Source of the DNA: Rachycentron canadum | Taxonomy: Eukaryota; Chordata; Actinopteri; Carangiformes; Rachycentridae | Reading direction: 5' to 3' | Assembly (NCBI GenBank): GCA_038496675.1 | Contig: CM076656.1 | Coordinates: 1,583,445-1,647,444, forward strand | Length of the DNA: 64,000 nt | Part shown: positions 24,471 through 37,400 of the stretch, one piece after another | How positions within the stretch are numbered: the first letter of the stretch is position 1 | How the letters are laid out: the number at the start of each line of letters is the position of its first letter | Program-made: the position numbers and the translations under genes | The notes under the pieces: generated by a model | The model's input: the letters and a program-made list of their open reading frames with translations, nothing else | What the model was told of the DNA's origin: nothing | Database searches by the model: none

Positions 24471-27216
24471 CTACACCGCGTGCATCGGGGTGCCGCAGTA
24501 TTTATGCCACAAGTCGATGGCTTTAGTCACGATAGCGTCTGTGTTTTCCTGTGGAATCTGGGAGGGAAAAGTTTGAGGTTACACAAACGCAATGCATTTC
24601 TCTTGATGGACAAAAACATTAGTGTTGTGCTCTCATTTACTCACATTGCACAAGAACTTGACCACGCCTTCAGGCCTGTTGATGCCCATCAACATGATCT
24701 TGTAGCTCAGCAGGATCTCCAGTGCAACAAACACCAGAATCTTACAGGAGCCACTGATCACTTTGTCCCAAACTCTAAAAAACAACATTAAAGGCTTCAT
24801 TTAAACTGACCAGTTTAAGAGGACATAAAAGCTGTCTTCATTGTAGAACAGGACTGTGGAGGAGTCATCTTAACCTTCAGAGGGGGAGAAAGCTAAGTGC
24901 TTGGGTGCCTAGTAATGGTGCATGTGTCAACAGATTAAAAAGACAGACTGTCTCTAGTCTCTCCGTAGCTTTCAGGCATGTTTACACTCAGTATACACTT
25001 TGCATATTCAACTGGTGTGTGTTTCTTTCCTGAATCAACACAGCCACTATTGTTTGATCTGAGCTGTTGTTGCTCTGCACGGTAACACATTTGCATGGAG
25101 TCAACTTAGTGTTCTCACAGCGCTTGTTAAGTCTTGGCAGCTTTGTACATGATGCTGTTAGTCATTCCTGGTGTAGCAGCTTTATTACTGACGCTTCATT
25201 CACAGACAGACTCAGGCTTGTAATGGTGCTATTCACTTTAAAGTGAACTCCCAAATCACATCCTGACTTCACCACTATCTGAGCCAAAAAGATGCCCAGT
25301 GACTTTGAGTCGTCGAAGCACAATGTGGCAAAAGCTTCAGATTTATACAAATGTCCCTGAGCCGACCAGTTGTCCTCATTTTGATTCCTTCAAACATAAA
25401 CTGTTGTTTTCTACTCCTCCACTGGTTAAAGTACTTTAAACAAAAAAAAAGGGTTTCTCTTTAATTTACTTTCAACCAGCTGTCGGCACTTGGATGAGAC
25501 AAATGCTGCACAATAACAACCCTCAGGATATTAACTATTTCATTGCGCTGTGGTGCAGTGGCAACATAATCAGCTCAAATCTTAACATAGCTGCAAACTT
25601 AAGGCTCATAGGAGGCACAAAAAAGTAATTCTGAATCTGAATGTGTTAAGAGACATTAAAGTAAAAATGCCTGACATCCGGCTGTTGTCTCTTGTAGTTT
25701 GTCAACATTACAGACCCAGATATAAATCATTCTGAAAGAGCTTCTTCAATAACCTAAAAAAAAGTATCTCTGGGTATCTCTGTTTTTTTTTTTTACATCT
25801 TCTGTATCTTCACTCAGGTCATAATCACAACCAGGTTTTCCCAATCGACAGTAAACTGACCTCTGCAGGCTGGACTCGGGCAGGCAGCCAGCGAAGCATC
25901 GTCTGAACCAGAGGCCGTAGGGCAGCTGAGCCAGGGCCCCAGAGGTCTTCAGATGGTTCAGCAGTCGAGGCTCCTCCTGACTCAGATAATGTTCCAGGCT
26001 CTTCGGCTACAGGCAGAACAGGAGGGAACAACAGAGTCCTAATTCATGGTGACGCACATTAAAAAAAAAAAAAAAAAAAAAAGTGATCCAAACTCAGGAG
26101 AACGTTGTCACATCAGTTCTGGTGTTTTATAAACTAAATTTACAGCACGGTTCCTCGCTCTCAATGTCTCTGAGTGCTATGTTCACAACTACACCAGGAC
26201 TATGAAGGAAACACATCAAACCCTAATGCGCCAAGGCCCTCAATTCATTTTGCTTTTTAAATATAGACGGTTTCTTTCTGTGAACAATAACACCACCGTG
26301 GTGAATTATAAAACCCATCAACACCTTGTTTTGCAGCTGTTGCCCAGGAAAACAATATAATCTTTGTGGGAATTAGAAACACAATATGTTGCTTTTCAAT
26401 CTATGATTAATTTATATTTGCTGCTTCTTTGATTATCAATTTCACTTAAATGAAATATTCTTGTGCTAAGATTTTTTTGTTCACTGCTGTTATCAAGGTC
26501 AAGTTGCTTTAAAACTACATTTCTACTCATGTCAAACGTCCTTACAAGATGAGGTATCGAGTCTCCAAACTTTGTGTGGAACTGAGTGACGAAACACTTG
26601 ATCAGCCAGTAGCAGTCGATGGGATCGTCTACAATCTCTTCCATGGCTCTGCTGATGGAGAGGAAGTCCTCATTTTCTTCATCCTGGGAAAAAGAAAACA
26701 ACATCACACATTACAGCACCAGAGAATGAAGGAGGAGCTCAAGTATCAGGCAGCCTGTGAAGGACAGTGACCGTCCCTCACATCAAGTTAATCTGGGTCT
26801 TTAATACATCTATCCATTGTCTATACTGCTTATCCAGGCAGAATCTGCCCATCATCAATTAACCTTATTTGCTAATTGGCACGTCTTTGGACTGTGGGAG
26901 GAAGCATGCACAGGGAGAACATGCAAACTCCACACAGAAAAGCCCAGGGTTCAAACCCAGACCCTTCTGATTAGCCACTGCTCCACCTCACCGCCTAAGA
27001 ATCAATCATCTTTGCAAAATCGTGTTATACTTGTGGTTTACTAAAATTTCATGGCAAGAATATTGTTATTTTATTATTATTATTATTATGTATAAAAATA
27101 TTTTTGTAATTTACAGATCTACACAAATTCCACCTTGAAGCATTTCACATGTAAGTAAATATATATATGTATTGTAAATCTTTGTATAGCAGGGCCTCCA
27201 GTATAATCATTGCCAT

Positions 27217-27253
<37 letters not shown>

Positions 27254-29281
27254 CTTTCCACTCAGGCTCCAGGATTCTGTAATAAGTTTGAAGCTAACCT
27301 CAAATATCTGCGACTGTTTTAACAGTGAGGGATCCATTAACTGCAGCAAATATAGACCAAGACACAGTGTGAGCCAAACCAATAACCATCAGACTAGGCT
27401 CAAATTGTTACCAGCTCCTAAAAACAAAATACAAAACATATCTGTGGTCACACTCGTGCTGTTTTTATGTCATCTGGATGAAATGGAGCAAGAATGCTCC
27501 ATTTAAAGAGGTGGACACCAGAAAAAACACAGATACAGATGCAACTAGACAATGTTAATATTATCTGCAAAGCTGATGCTTTGTGTGTAAAAAACACAAC
27601 AACAGGTTATTAAAAAGCACCATGTCTTCACGATTCCTGCTGACATGTTTTTAAACAAATTAAAATGATGGTCACAGTATCAAACTCCCACTTATGCATC
27701 TGATACACAAGTGTCCTATCAAATCCTAAACAGTTCATACTAACATTAAAGTGCGATCAGTGTCACCATACATCATCTCATGTGCTTCTGATGGTTTGTC
27801 ACTCTCCTGTTCTTCTTACCGGGGGTGTGGTCTCTGAGCACCGTGGGAGCACCTGGCTCTCCAGCTGGAACATGCGTAGGTAGACATGGGTGGAGGGTGT
27901 GGAGGAGTTGATGTATCTCATGACCTCCAGAGCCTCCAGGATGTCTTGGTATTGCTCTTTCCTGTAGCCTCCAACCAGAGTGTGAGAGTCACTATGGGGT
28001 GGCAGGATGCCTGCAGGAGTAGGACAGCAGGAATCAGAAGGGTTTTCATAGTCCTGTCCAATGTAGCTCACATTATAAAGCCAAAAGGTCTCCCACCATA
28101 ATCTGTCTAACTCAAAATACATGCATATTTTTATACTGTGGCTGATAAATCTGTTGTTTTAAAAACTGTGACTGTAGCATTTAATGAAAATGAAATAAAA
28201 CCTTTTTGTATATGATCTACTGTAGATGTTACACATTTCACCTCATCCTATTTGCACAGTTTCTGGAGCAGGACTAGTGACTGTACCTCTGATACTATGT
28301 GTTACTGGTCATGTGTGTTTCTTACCCAGCAGAACCTTCCAAACATGGATCCTGTACATGGAGGGGAGGGGGAACCTCTGACTGAAGGTGCTCAGCTTTT
28401 CTAGATCTGTTTGAGAATAAAACACATGTATTATCTCATCAAAACTCAACCACAACTTGATGATGAAGAAAGTCTCTCTGTAAGTGAAAAAGCCCTTAAA
28501 GTCAAGCTGTGACAGCCTGGTTGTCATTTTACAGATGGTTTAATATGCGGCACTACAGCACTACATGTTCATCTCATATAGAGATGATTATGATATTATT
28601 ATGTGATGCATTTATCATGCATGTCTGTGTGTGCATCATGTTACATGCGGTCGTATGAGCCGACGCATCACGCAGCGCTCCAGTGTACAGGAAACAGAAT
28701 AATCAAATCTTTTATCTAAATGCTATTAGATGTCTGTCTGTATATCACGAATGACTGATGGTGTAAAAACGTTTAGTGTGCATTTCTGTATGTTCCTGGT
28801 GTGATTTGTGTTGCATGTAATAGGTGTAAAAGTGATTAGTAGTGATTTAGGTTTTCAGCTAATATTTTTCATTGGTTACTTTTTAATTCTGTCGATTAAT
28901 TGATTGGTTTGGTCGGTAATATGTCTGGTATTTTGAAAATGTTCATCCCAATTTTCCCGAAGCCCAAACTGACTTCTTCAAATGTCTTAATTTGTTTGAT
29001 AAACAATTCAAACCACAAACATGTTGGCTTTTCTACCACAGAAAAGCCGGACGTGTTCACATTTGAGAGTCTGAAAGCAGTGAATTTATTTCCTTGAGCA
29101 AATCCAGCGTGAATGCCAGAATTATGTTCATGTTCCCTCTGTGTGCAGGTGAATTGAGCCGTTACCTACCCAGAGGATTATCCTTGAGCAGTATTTCCAG
29201 TGATTTCTTCTCCTCCACTCCTCTGAAACCCACCTTCTCATAATACGCAGACCGGAAGTTTCTCTGAGGGTCGTCAGCCAT
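24471..29281 (-). CDS. tbc1d7: TBC1 domain family member 7, 7 coding exons
   Basis: TBC1D7 is the third, stabilising subunit of the TSC1-TSC2 complex that restrains Rheb and mTORC1; it has a Rab-GAP-type TBC fold. Exons on the minus strand: 29281-29170, 28406-28326, 28010-27820, 26683-26546, 26006-25861, 24774-24645, 24557-24471. Junctions are GT-AG and in phase, giving 294 aa (human 293). Recognisable segments are NFRSAYYEKVGFRGVEEKK at the N-terminus, FSQRFPLPSMYR and VWKVLLG in the TBC domain start, YRKEQY, AMEEIVDDPIDCYW, RCFAGCLPESSLQRVWDKV, and the tail AIDLWHKYCGTPMH. The ATG has context accATGG. A noncoding 5' exon probably ends at a donor at 29411, with the coding exon's acceptor just before 29289. 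It is convergent with phactr1, and dsp follows on the same strand. Confidence 0.95.
26803..26995 (+). mobile_element. Dispersed teleost repeat with 'ggactgtgggaggaag' core
   Basis: The order 'atctatccattgtctatact', 'caattaacctta', 'ggactgtgggaggaa', 'gggagaacatgcaaactcca', 'cacacagaaaagccc', 'gggttcaaaccca' and 'accgcc' matches a well-known fish interspersed repeat almost end to end. It lies 120 bp upstream (in transcription terms) of tbc1d7 exon 4. Confidence 0.8.
27220..27250. repeat. 31-bp A homopolymer
   Basis: An uninterrupted A run inside tbc1d7 intron 3. It may be the tail of an old retroposed copy, but no body is recognisable next to it. Confidence 0.9.
28840..29030. repeat. Copy of the ATTAATC dispersed repeat in tbc1d7 intron 1
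   Basis: 'tctgtcgattaattgattgg' is followed by 'cccaattttcccgaagccca', 'actgacttcttcaaatgtct' and 'acaattcaaaccacaaac'. This is the clearest copy of the family also found in phactr1 introns. Confidence 0.6.
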
Positions 29282-29399
29282 GGTGAAACCTGGGCAGCTA
29301 CACCTTCAAAATGTGACAGACGGTGTTTGACGTCTTAACATTACAGGACACAGGGCATATATAAGTGTGTGTGAGCAGAGTGGAGTAAATACACAACCA

Positions 29400-29690
29400 C
29401 CGGCTCCTACCTCGGTGTTTCTCATGTCTCCAGCCTGAAGTGGGTGTCGACCTACAGCTTCTAGCTAGATGCTACATAGCTCAAAACAACAAACTACCGT
29501 CAGTTTAGACAAATAAACCAAACGACCTCACACTATTTGAGCTGTAACGTCGACTTGAACCAAGATTCAACGACAGGACATTTAGCAGGACGCCACTGAT
29601 GCTACATTTCCAGGAATAAATTGGTGCCGCTACATGCTAGCTACAGCTACCGTCGTGCTTACCAAGCACTTCCGGGTGGACCTGTCACAA
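29400..29690 (-). promoter_or_regulatory. tbc1d7: tbc1d7 5' noncoding exon and promoter region
   Basis: A minus-strand donor (GAG|GTAGGAG) ends a probable noncoding exon at 29411. At about 29668-29676 the minus strand reads cccggaagtg, a consensus ETS site typical of TATA-less housekeeping promoters. CpG density is higher than in the neighbouring sequence. The transcription start itself cannot be fixed. Confidence 0.45.
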
Positions 29691-30699
29691 TAAAATCACC
29701 GAGTTGTAGTTGGCGGCACACAGACTCTTATGTTTGAAAAAAAAAAAAACGCTCAAAACCAACTAAGACAAATTCTCAATGACTCATAAATAAACTCAAG
29801 ATGTCCAGCTGATAATAATGTTAAACTTACCTATTCTATCTCGTTCTGTTTTATGTTATAAGCTAGTACATTTATCTATATATGTTCACAGATGTACGTA
29901 TATGTATGTACTCCTCCCTTAATTTATATAGTTAATAGTATCTGATTAATTGGTTGTAGTTAGTTTTTCATCATGGCCTCTAGGAGTAGCTATTACATTA
30001 GTGTTGGGAACCCAAATAAATACGCTTTTATTTTTAAAGCATATTTTCCGGTGCCACGTCCACCCACCCACCCATGACCTCCCTCTTATTTCTGAAGGGG
30101 GCTCATGGGGCATAATTAAAACCACTGAGCCTCAGTTATTGTTTGACATAACTTGGGGCTAGTTGTAACACAAACACACTGAACCTTAGATAAATTAACC
30201 AGAGGATCATCGGCTTTCAGGGGAACTGGCCCTCTCAGCTGTCTCTGCTTTTAAATAAACAGGCATGGCCTATTCATGATATGCAATCAAATATAAAATA
30301 AAATATATATAATGGGCACAGTTCACAGATGTCCAAAATGCACACATTTAATAGGCTACTACTTGCAAAACCAACATTTCTTAACCTATTTACACAAAGT
30401 CATCTAAATTAGGTCAATAAGACATAAGAAATGTTTCATTTCAAGTAATTTGATCCAGTGTGTATTATAGATAGACAGACAACAAGATTTCTTATATTAG
30501 TATAAAATATATGTGGAGATTAGCATAAAATCATTGTAATTGCCAATATAAATAGACATTGTTAATATGAATAGAATAAGTCTTAGGAAGTAATAAAGTT
30601 CCCATTCAAGTTAGGGTTAGAGTATTAGAGTATTAGGTTTTACAGTCTTTTGATTCTGCATGAAACTGACCATGAAAAAGAACAGTCATGAATCCATGT

Positions 30700-31454
30700 G
30701 AGCAAAAGGTTAGCTTTTATTGTGAGATACTGAGAAACAGTAACATTTTTTTTTTTTTGCAAGAAACCAATGGTTAACAACTGATTCAGTAAAAATATAG
30801 TAGTTAAGATAGTATATGAAACCCAACCATGCATCCCTCCCCACCCAAAATAGGCACACAGGTAATTTTGATGTCAAAAAATCTAAACTTACCATTCTTA
30901 TTGTTTACAAAGGAAGAAGGAAGCACTTAATGGCTCCAGCTGATATGACAGGAGCTTTTTAGTGAGGCAGGTAGAAGTGTTTTTTTATTCTTTATACCAC
31001 TCTTATGTTACCAATACAAAGCTTAAAAAGATTAGATTTTATGAAGATTCTAAAAATATGTCTATGCAAAAGGTTTGGCCATCATTTTTCAATCATTTTA
31101 CCAATTTTAAAGACGCCAACATTGATATTAAACATACACTTAATTTTTAATCCAAATACCTTAAGATGACATCCATTAATACTTTCACAAAAGTCAGTTT
31201 CACAAAAAACATTGGTAGTGTTCACTCTCATGATCAGTTGAACTAGCATTTTAAAAGCATAGTAACACCAAACCTAAAATCTAAAACTCAAAAAGCATAA
31301 GAATTAAAAATGTTAAACTTTGAATTCTCTCCTCATACACAAGACTTTAACAGTTATTTTCCAAAAACTGAAAATGTTCAAAAAGATATCTGATCTGATT
31401 CGTTTGCAAGAAAAAACCATGCATGCACAGGACCTGATTTGCGCGTGATCTGAT
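30700..31454 (-). other. dsp: dsp 3' untranslated region
   Basis: The region follows the TAA at 31455-31457. Minus-strand AATAAA signals lie at 30984-30989 and 30716-30721, giving a 3'UTR of roughly 480 or 750 nt. A T-run near 30747-30758 sits between them. About 1 kb then separates dsp from the tbc1d7 promoter, with no gene visible. Confidence 0.5.
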
Positions 31455-34400
31455 TTATTTGATGGAGTAGTCGGTGAAGCTACTGTGACTGTAGCGAGTA
31501 GTTAATGTGCTGGGGGAGCCTAGGTCCACACTGCTCCTGCGGGAGCTTCGTCGTGAGCCACTCCTTGAGCCTGTGGTGGATCCTGGGGCGGAGGACACAT
31601 TGTATGGACTGCTGATCCCTCTGGAAGATACAGATGATGCCTGGAGCATCTTCACCCCAGTGCTTTCCTCCACCAGACAGTTATCCAGAGCATCTTTGTA
31701 AGAGATCTTAAGCTTGCTCTTGGGACAGGTCAGAATCTTTGGGTAGTGTCTTACGTCTTGGAGCTTCTGGGCTGACCTCCCATCCAGCCAGCCCATTTGC
31801 AAAGCATCCTCTATTGATCTTCTACGGTCGGCTGCAGGGTCATGAAGCCCCCCTGTTACATACTGGAACTCCATGAACCTCTGTCCTGCCTCATATGGCA
31901 GCCACATCTCCTTCACAGCCTCAGCAACTGACATCTTCTTCCTGGTTTTTACATCCTCAAATCCAACATAGGCTTTCTGAGCAGGCTTTAGCTTTGAGGC
32001 CATTTCATCATTTATTATGCGCATGCGGGAGGCCTCTTGGATACCGAGCCTACGGCCATTTGAGGGATCTACGATTCCTCCGGTGCAGGCTTGGGCCTCC
32101 AGAAGTCTCTGGGCAGTGATGGAATCCACCAGACCACGATCTAGAGCCTCTGTGATGGATATCTTCTCTACAGTGTCTGTGTCAAAGATGGCACCCACAG
32201 GCTCCTGTTCGCCCACAGTCTCAACAGGAGAGGCCAGAGTGACAGACATGCTAGATACATGCTTAAGGGTGTCCGATGAGTCCCGTGCACCACTGCTGAT
32301 TGCGCTACTTCGCTCTGTGACTGTGGTAGTTCTTGTCGTTGTCATCTTGGCAAGAGTAGGTGATAAGGGTCTTGACACGACAGATGATGATGATGATGTT
32401 GAAGATGTCATTGACAGTGGAGCTGTTGCTGGTGGCCTTGAGGTTAATGTTGATGATGAGAATGAGCCATATTTGGTCTTGCTAGTGATGATATCTCCAA
32501 ATTGAGTAAGGGTGATAGCACGTGAGCGGTACTGATCAAAAACCGACTGATCAATTACTCCCTTTTCAAGCAGCTCAGTAATGTCATACTGTCTTCCAGT
32601 CTTCTTGTCGTTGATAATAAACTGTATAGAACCGTCTGGAGCTGTGATGGTGATCTCTTCCCACTCACGCTCCTGTTGGGACAGCTCCAAAAAGGTGTCG
32701 TAGTCAATATATCCTTTGTCGTATGCTTCACGTACTGTCATCTCTTTATTAGTTTCTGGGTCCACAATCACCACTCTCCTCTTTCTCAGAGTTGATTCAG
32801 ACTTTGACTTGTCCACGATAGGCAAGAGAATTAGGCCAGTCTTCTTATCTGTGATGCAACGTTTCTTGAGCTCCTTATATGTTAGGTTTTCCTCTGTGTT
32901 AGGGTCAAAGAAACCCCTAGTATCAGCACTCTGACTAGACAGGATCTTGTTCATTTTTTCGTCTAAGTAACCTCTCTCATAGGCTACATTGATGTCAATA
33001 CGATGGCTGCGTTCAGGATCAATGATGCCACCGCTAGCAATCTGGGCCTCTAGTAGACGGATGCCGTGACCTCTCTCCACTAAACCTTTTTCTATGGCCT
33101 GAAAGAGGGAGATCTTCTTGTCTGTACCAGGTAGTTTGTAACCAGTCACAGCCCGCTCTGCTGCTAGTAGGTTGTCCTTTATCTCTGGCCCAAACAGCCT
33201 TTTATCATAGGCATCCCAGACAGTCAGATACTGGTTGTTGACAGGATCAACTATGAAACCTGAGGCAGCCTGGGCCTCCAGTAGTTCCAGAGTGGTCCCT
33301 TTTTGCAACAGCCCCTCTTTCATGGCCTCAAAGATGGACATCACCTTTTCGTTGACCTCGTCGTAAACTCCTGCTATACAGGTGGAACCTCTCAGGTAGG
33401 GGCGCAGTCGGTCTTCAATGTCCTGTCTCGTCAATCTCCCCTTGCTCAGTTGGTCCATATCAGATCGTCCCAGCAGGTTTGCATCCACCAAATCTGTAAC
33501 TGACACCGCCTCTCTGATCCCCTGAACAGTTAATGGCTTTTTAGGTTCAGGGAGAAGCAAAAGACCTGTGCTCGGATCAGCTTTACTTTGTTTTTTCAAT
33601 GATACATATGTTGTTGTTTGATTTGTGTCTGGGTCCAGATAGCACTCGGGAGATCTATTCATGGCCCGGTATAGCTCATCATCTATGAGATTTCGATCCA
33701 TGGCAATGTCTCTGGGCAGAAATACACTCAGATTGGGGTCCAAAATCCCCCCAACAGACTCTTGAGCCTGAAGTATGCGTAGAGCTGTGTCTTTGTCAAT
33801 TAATCCTCTCCTCATGGCCTGGCCTGCTGATAGGAACATGGCAGTATTTGGGTTTCTGTAACCTACAGCGGCAGCCTCAGCTGCAAGCAACTTTGATTCG
33901 TCCTCTTTATCCACTACTCCTCTGGCACATGCTTCTTTTACTGTTAATTTCTGATTAGTTCTGGGGTCAATGATGTGGCCTGTGGCTGCCTGTGCTTCAA
34001 GCAGCATGTCAGCACTGTCAGACGACATAATTTTCTGTGTCTTTGCCTCTGTAAAGGACATTTTCCTTAAAGGTCCAGCTGCAACACCAGCAATTGACCC
34101 TGTCCCCTTCAGAAAGACCTTCTTATCAACAGACACCTCTGCAACAGTTTTCTCCCCCTTCAGTAGTTGGTTGAATGTTGTTTTGTCCAGGATCCCACAA
34201 TCAAGCAACTGCTGTGCTGTGACTGGCTTGCGTACCCCATCAAAGATGAGTTTGGAAGGGTCTAGCTTCTTCGCGATGGGCAAAAGTAGAAGACCTGTGT
34301 GAGGTTCTGTCATGCATCTTCTCTTCAGTGCCACATAGCTGACATCTTTGTCAGTTTCTGGATCAAGGTAACAAGCGGGACTCTGGCTTAGAGCATGACG

Positions 34401-37400
34401 GAGGTTTTCATCCAAAAGGTTGCGCTTGATTGCTGTGTCTTTTGGTAGGAACACACTGAGGTTGGGATCTAGAATTCCTCCCACTGACTCCTGGGCCTGC
34501 AGGAGGCGTAGCCCAGTCTTCCTGTCAATCAGTCCTTTCTTCATGGCCTCAAACACTGAGAGGGGCTTGGCTAGGCTACGATCTTTGAAGCCCACAGCCG
34601 CAGCCTCCGCTGCCAATAATTTGTCTCTATCCTTCATGTCCACTATTCCTCTGGCACATGCCTCCTCTACTGTCAGCTTCTGATCAGTTATAGGGTCAAT
34701 GATGTGACCTGTAGCAGCCTGTGCTTCCAGCAGCAAATTTGCACAATCATCAGACAGGAGCTTCTGTTTCTTGGCTTCTGAAAATGAAATTTTTCCTTCA
34801 GACCCAGCTACCACCCCAGAAATTGGTCCAGTGCCCTTCAGAAAAACCATCTTTTCTGCAGACACATCTGCGACAGATTTCTCACCTTTCACTAGCTGGT
34901 TAAATGTTGGCTTGTGAAGGACTCCACTTTCAAACAACTGCTGTGCTGAGACTGGCTTACGTACCCCATCAAAGAGGAGTTTGGAAGGGTCCTTCCTCTC
35001 AGTGATTGACAAAAGAAGCAGACCTGTGTGCGGCTCTGTCCTGCATCTTCCCTTCAAAGCTCCATAGCTGACATCGTTCTCAGTTTCTGGATCAAGGTAA
35101 CAAGCGGGACTCTGGCTTAGAGCATGACGGAGGTTTTCATCCAAAAGGTTGCGCTTGATTGCTGTGTCTTTTGGTAGAAACACACTGAGGTTGGGATCTA
35201 GAATTCCTCCCACTGACTCCTGGGCCTGCAGGAGGCGTAGCCCAGTCTTCCTGTCAATCAGTCCTTTCTTCATGGCCTCAAACACTGAGAGGGGCTTGGC
35301 TATGCTACGATCTTTGAAGCCCACAGCAGCAGCCTCTGCTGCCAATAATTTGTCTCTATCCTTCATGTCCACTATTCCTCTGGCACATGCCTCCTCTACT
35401 GTCAGCTTCTGATTGTTTTTGGGGTCAATGATGTGACCTGTGGCAGCCTGTGCTTCTAGTAGCAAATTTGCACAATCATCAGACAGGAGCATTTGTTTCT
35501 TGGCCTCTGACAAAGACATTTTTCCTTGACTCCCTGCTACAACCCCAGCAATGGGTCCAGTGCCCTTCAGATTGATGTTTTTGTCTACAGATACCTCTGG
35601 GACAGTTTTCTTCCCCTTTTCTAGATCTTTAAAAGTTGGCGTGTCGAGGACACCGCAATCAAGCAGCTGCTTGGCTGTGACAGGTTTCCGAACACCATCA
35701 AAGACGAGTTTGGAGGCGTCGGTCTTCTCAGAGACAGGAAGCAGCAGAAGGCCTGTGTGTAGCTCTACCTTACATCTCCTCTTCAAAGACATATAAGTTA
35801 CGCCATCTTCACTTTCTGGGTCCATGTAGAGCTCAGGCTTCTTATTCAAGGCACGATATATGTCATCATCAATTAGATCGCGCTCAACAGCTGTGTCTTT
35901 GGGAAGGAACACACTGAGTGTTGGATCTAGTATTCCTCCCACTGACTCTTGGGCTTGTAGAAGACGCAGTGTTGTGTTCTTGTCAATCACTCCTTTCTTC
36001 AGAGCCTGAAATGCTGAAAGTGGTTTGCTTGTACCAGGACTATTATATCCTACAGCTGCAGCTTCTGCTGCTAGCAACCTCGATCTGTCCGTGTCATCAA
36101 TTACACGTTGCTTATATGCCTCTTCAACTGTCAACTTCTGATTAGTCTTTGGGTCGATGATGTGGCCTGTGGCTGCCTGAGCATCCAGTAGCAGGTCGAC
36201 GCAATCAGGTGGCAAGAGATTCTCTTTCTTAGCTTCGGTCAAAGTCAGTTTGTATAAGAGTCCAGAAGTGGACCCTGGACCTTTTGGACCTTCAAGTACC
36301 ACCCCAGCAATTGGGCCTGTCCCTTTTAGATTGACTTTTTTGTCAGCAGACACTTCAGGGACAGTTTTATGCCCCTTCGCAAGCTGGTTAAATGTTGGTT
36401 TGTCCAACACACCACAGTCAAGCAGCTGGTTTGCTGTGACTGATTTGCGGACTCCATCAAAAATCACAGTGGAGGCATCCAAGGCTGGGACCTCTCTAGC
36501 TCTCCTCAGGTCAGCCTCCATGGTTTGTCTGATAACGGTCACCTCTCGCAGTTCTTTCTGGAGGGCTGACAGTCTACTTTTATATGTCTCCTCCAGCTCT
36601 TTCAGTTCCCTCATCAGTTTCTCTATCTCACTTTTCAATGCATTCTTTTCCCTCTCCAGACGATCCTTGTCTGTGTCACATTGCCTAATCAGGCTCTGCT
36701 GGCTATCGTGTTGGTCCTTCCAGTAATTTAAATCCCTCTTTGCCCTCTCGTTCTCCTCCTGTAGACGTTGTTTATTGCGAATCTCAGAATCTAGAGACAG
36801 TTTAATGCGACTAAGTTCATCCTCTAGGGTTTGGAGGCGATCTTTGTCCTTTCCTGACAATTGCAATTTCAGCAACAGGTCATCTCTCTCCTTTACAACC
36901 TCACTATACTGGGACTGAATGGATTGCATCCTGGCTGTTATCTGCAGGAAAACAGAGGAAAAAAGCAGAGAGACAAAAGGTTAGTTAACTCAGAAAATAA
37001 CATATAAATTTACACTTACATTTTTTTTGCATTTTACATCATAACATACAATTATATGAACAATGACACTATGAGATTTTGTTTTAGGTACAGTTGCATT
37101 TGTTTGAAATGTAAAAAAAATAGACTAAACACAAAGATGGCACAGTGTTAAATGTAAAACCACCAAATAACTCAAAAGCTATTGTTAACGATAAGAGTCA
37201 AAACACATACATTTCAAGTTTGTGTGCATTCTGTCAAAATATAATTTGATTTGATAATTTATAAAAATTTGCTTGCTGACATGACTAAAACTGCTATTTT
37301 TCTTTCAGAAAACATAAAAACAGAACAAAACAATGTCTGAGAAGTAGTAGTATATAAACAATGGCATTTCAATGCCAACTATTTTAGCCTACATTCTGTA

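Noticed and set aside
33528..36461. Regularly spaced repeats suggesting a CRISPR-like or satellite array
   Set aside because: The 729-bp period is a protein-domain repeat inside one open exon.
31507..36726. Many plus-strand open frames across this interval
   Set aside because: They are antisense shadows of the single 5.5-kb desmoplakin exon. Repeated identical shadows (for example at 34420 and 35149) simply mirror the tandem plakin modules.
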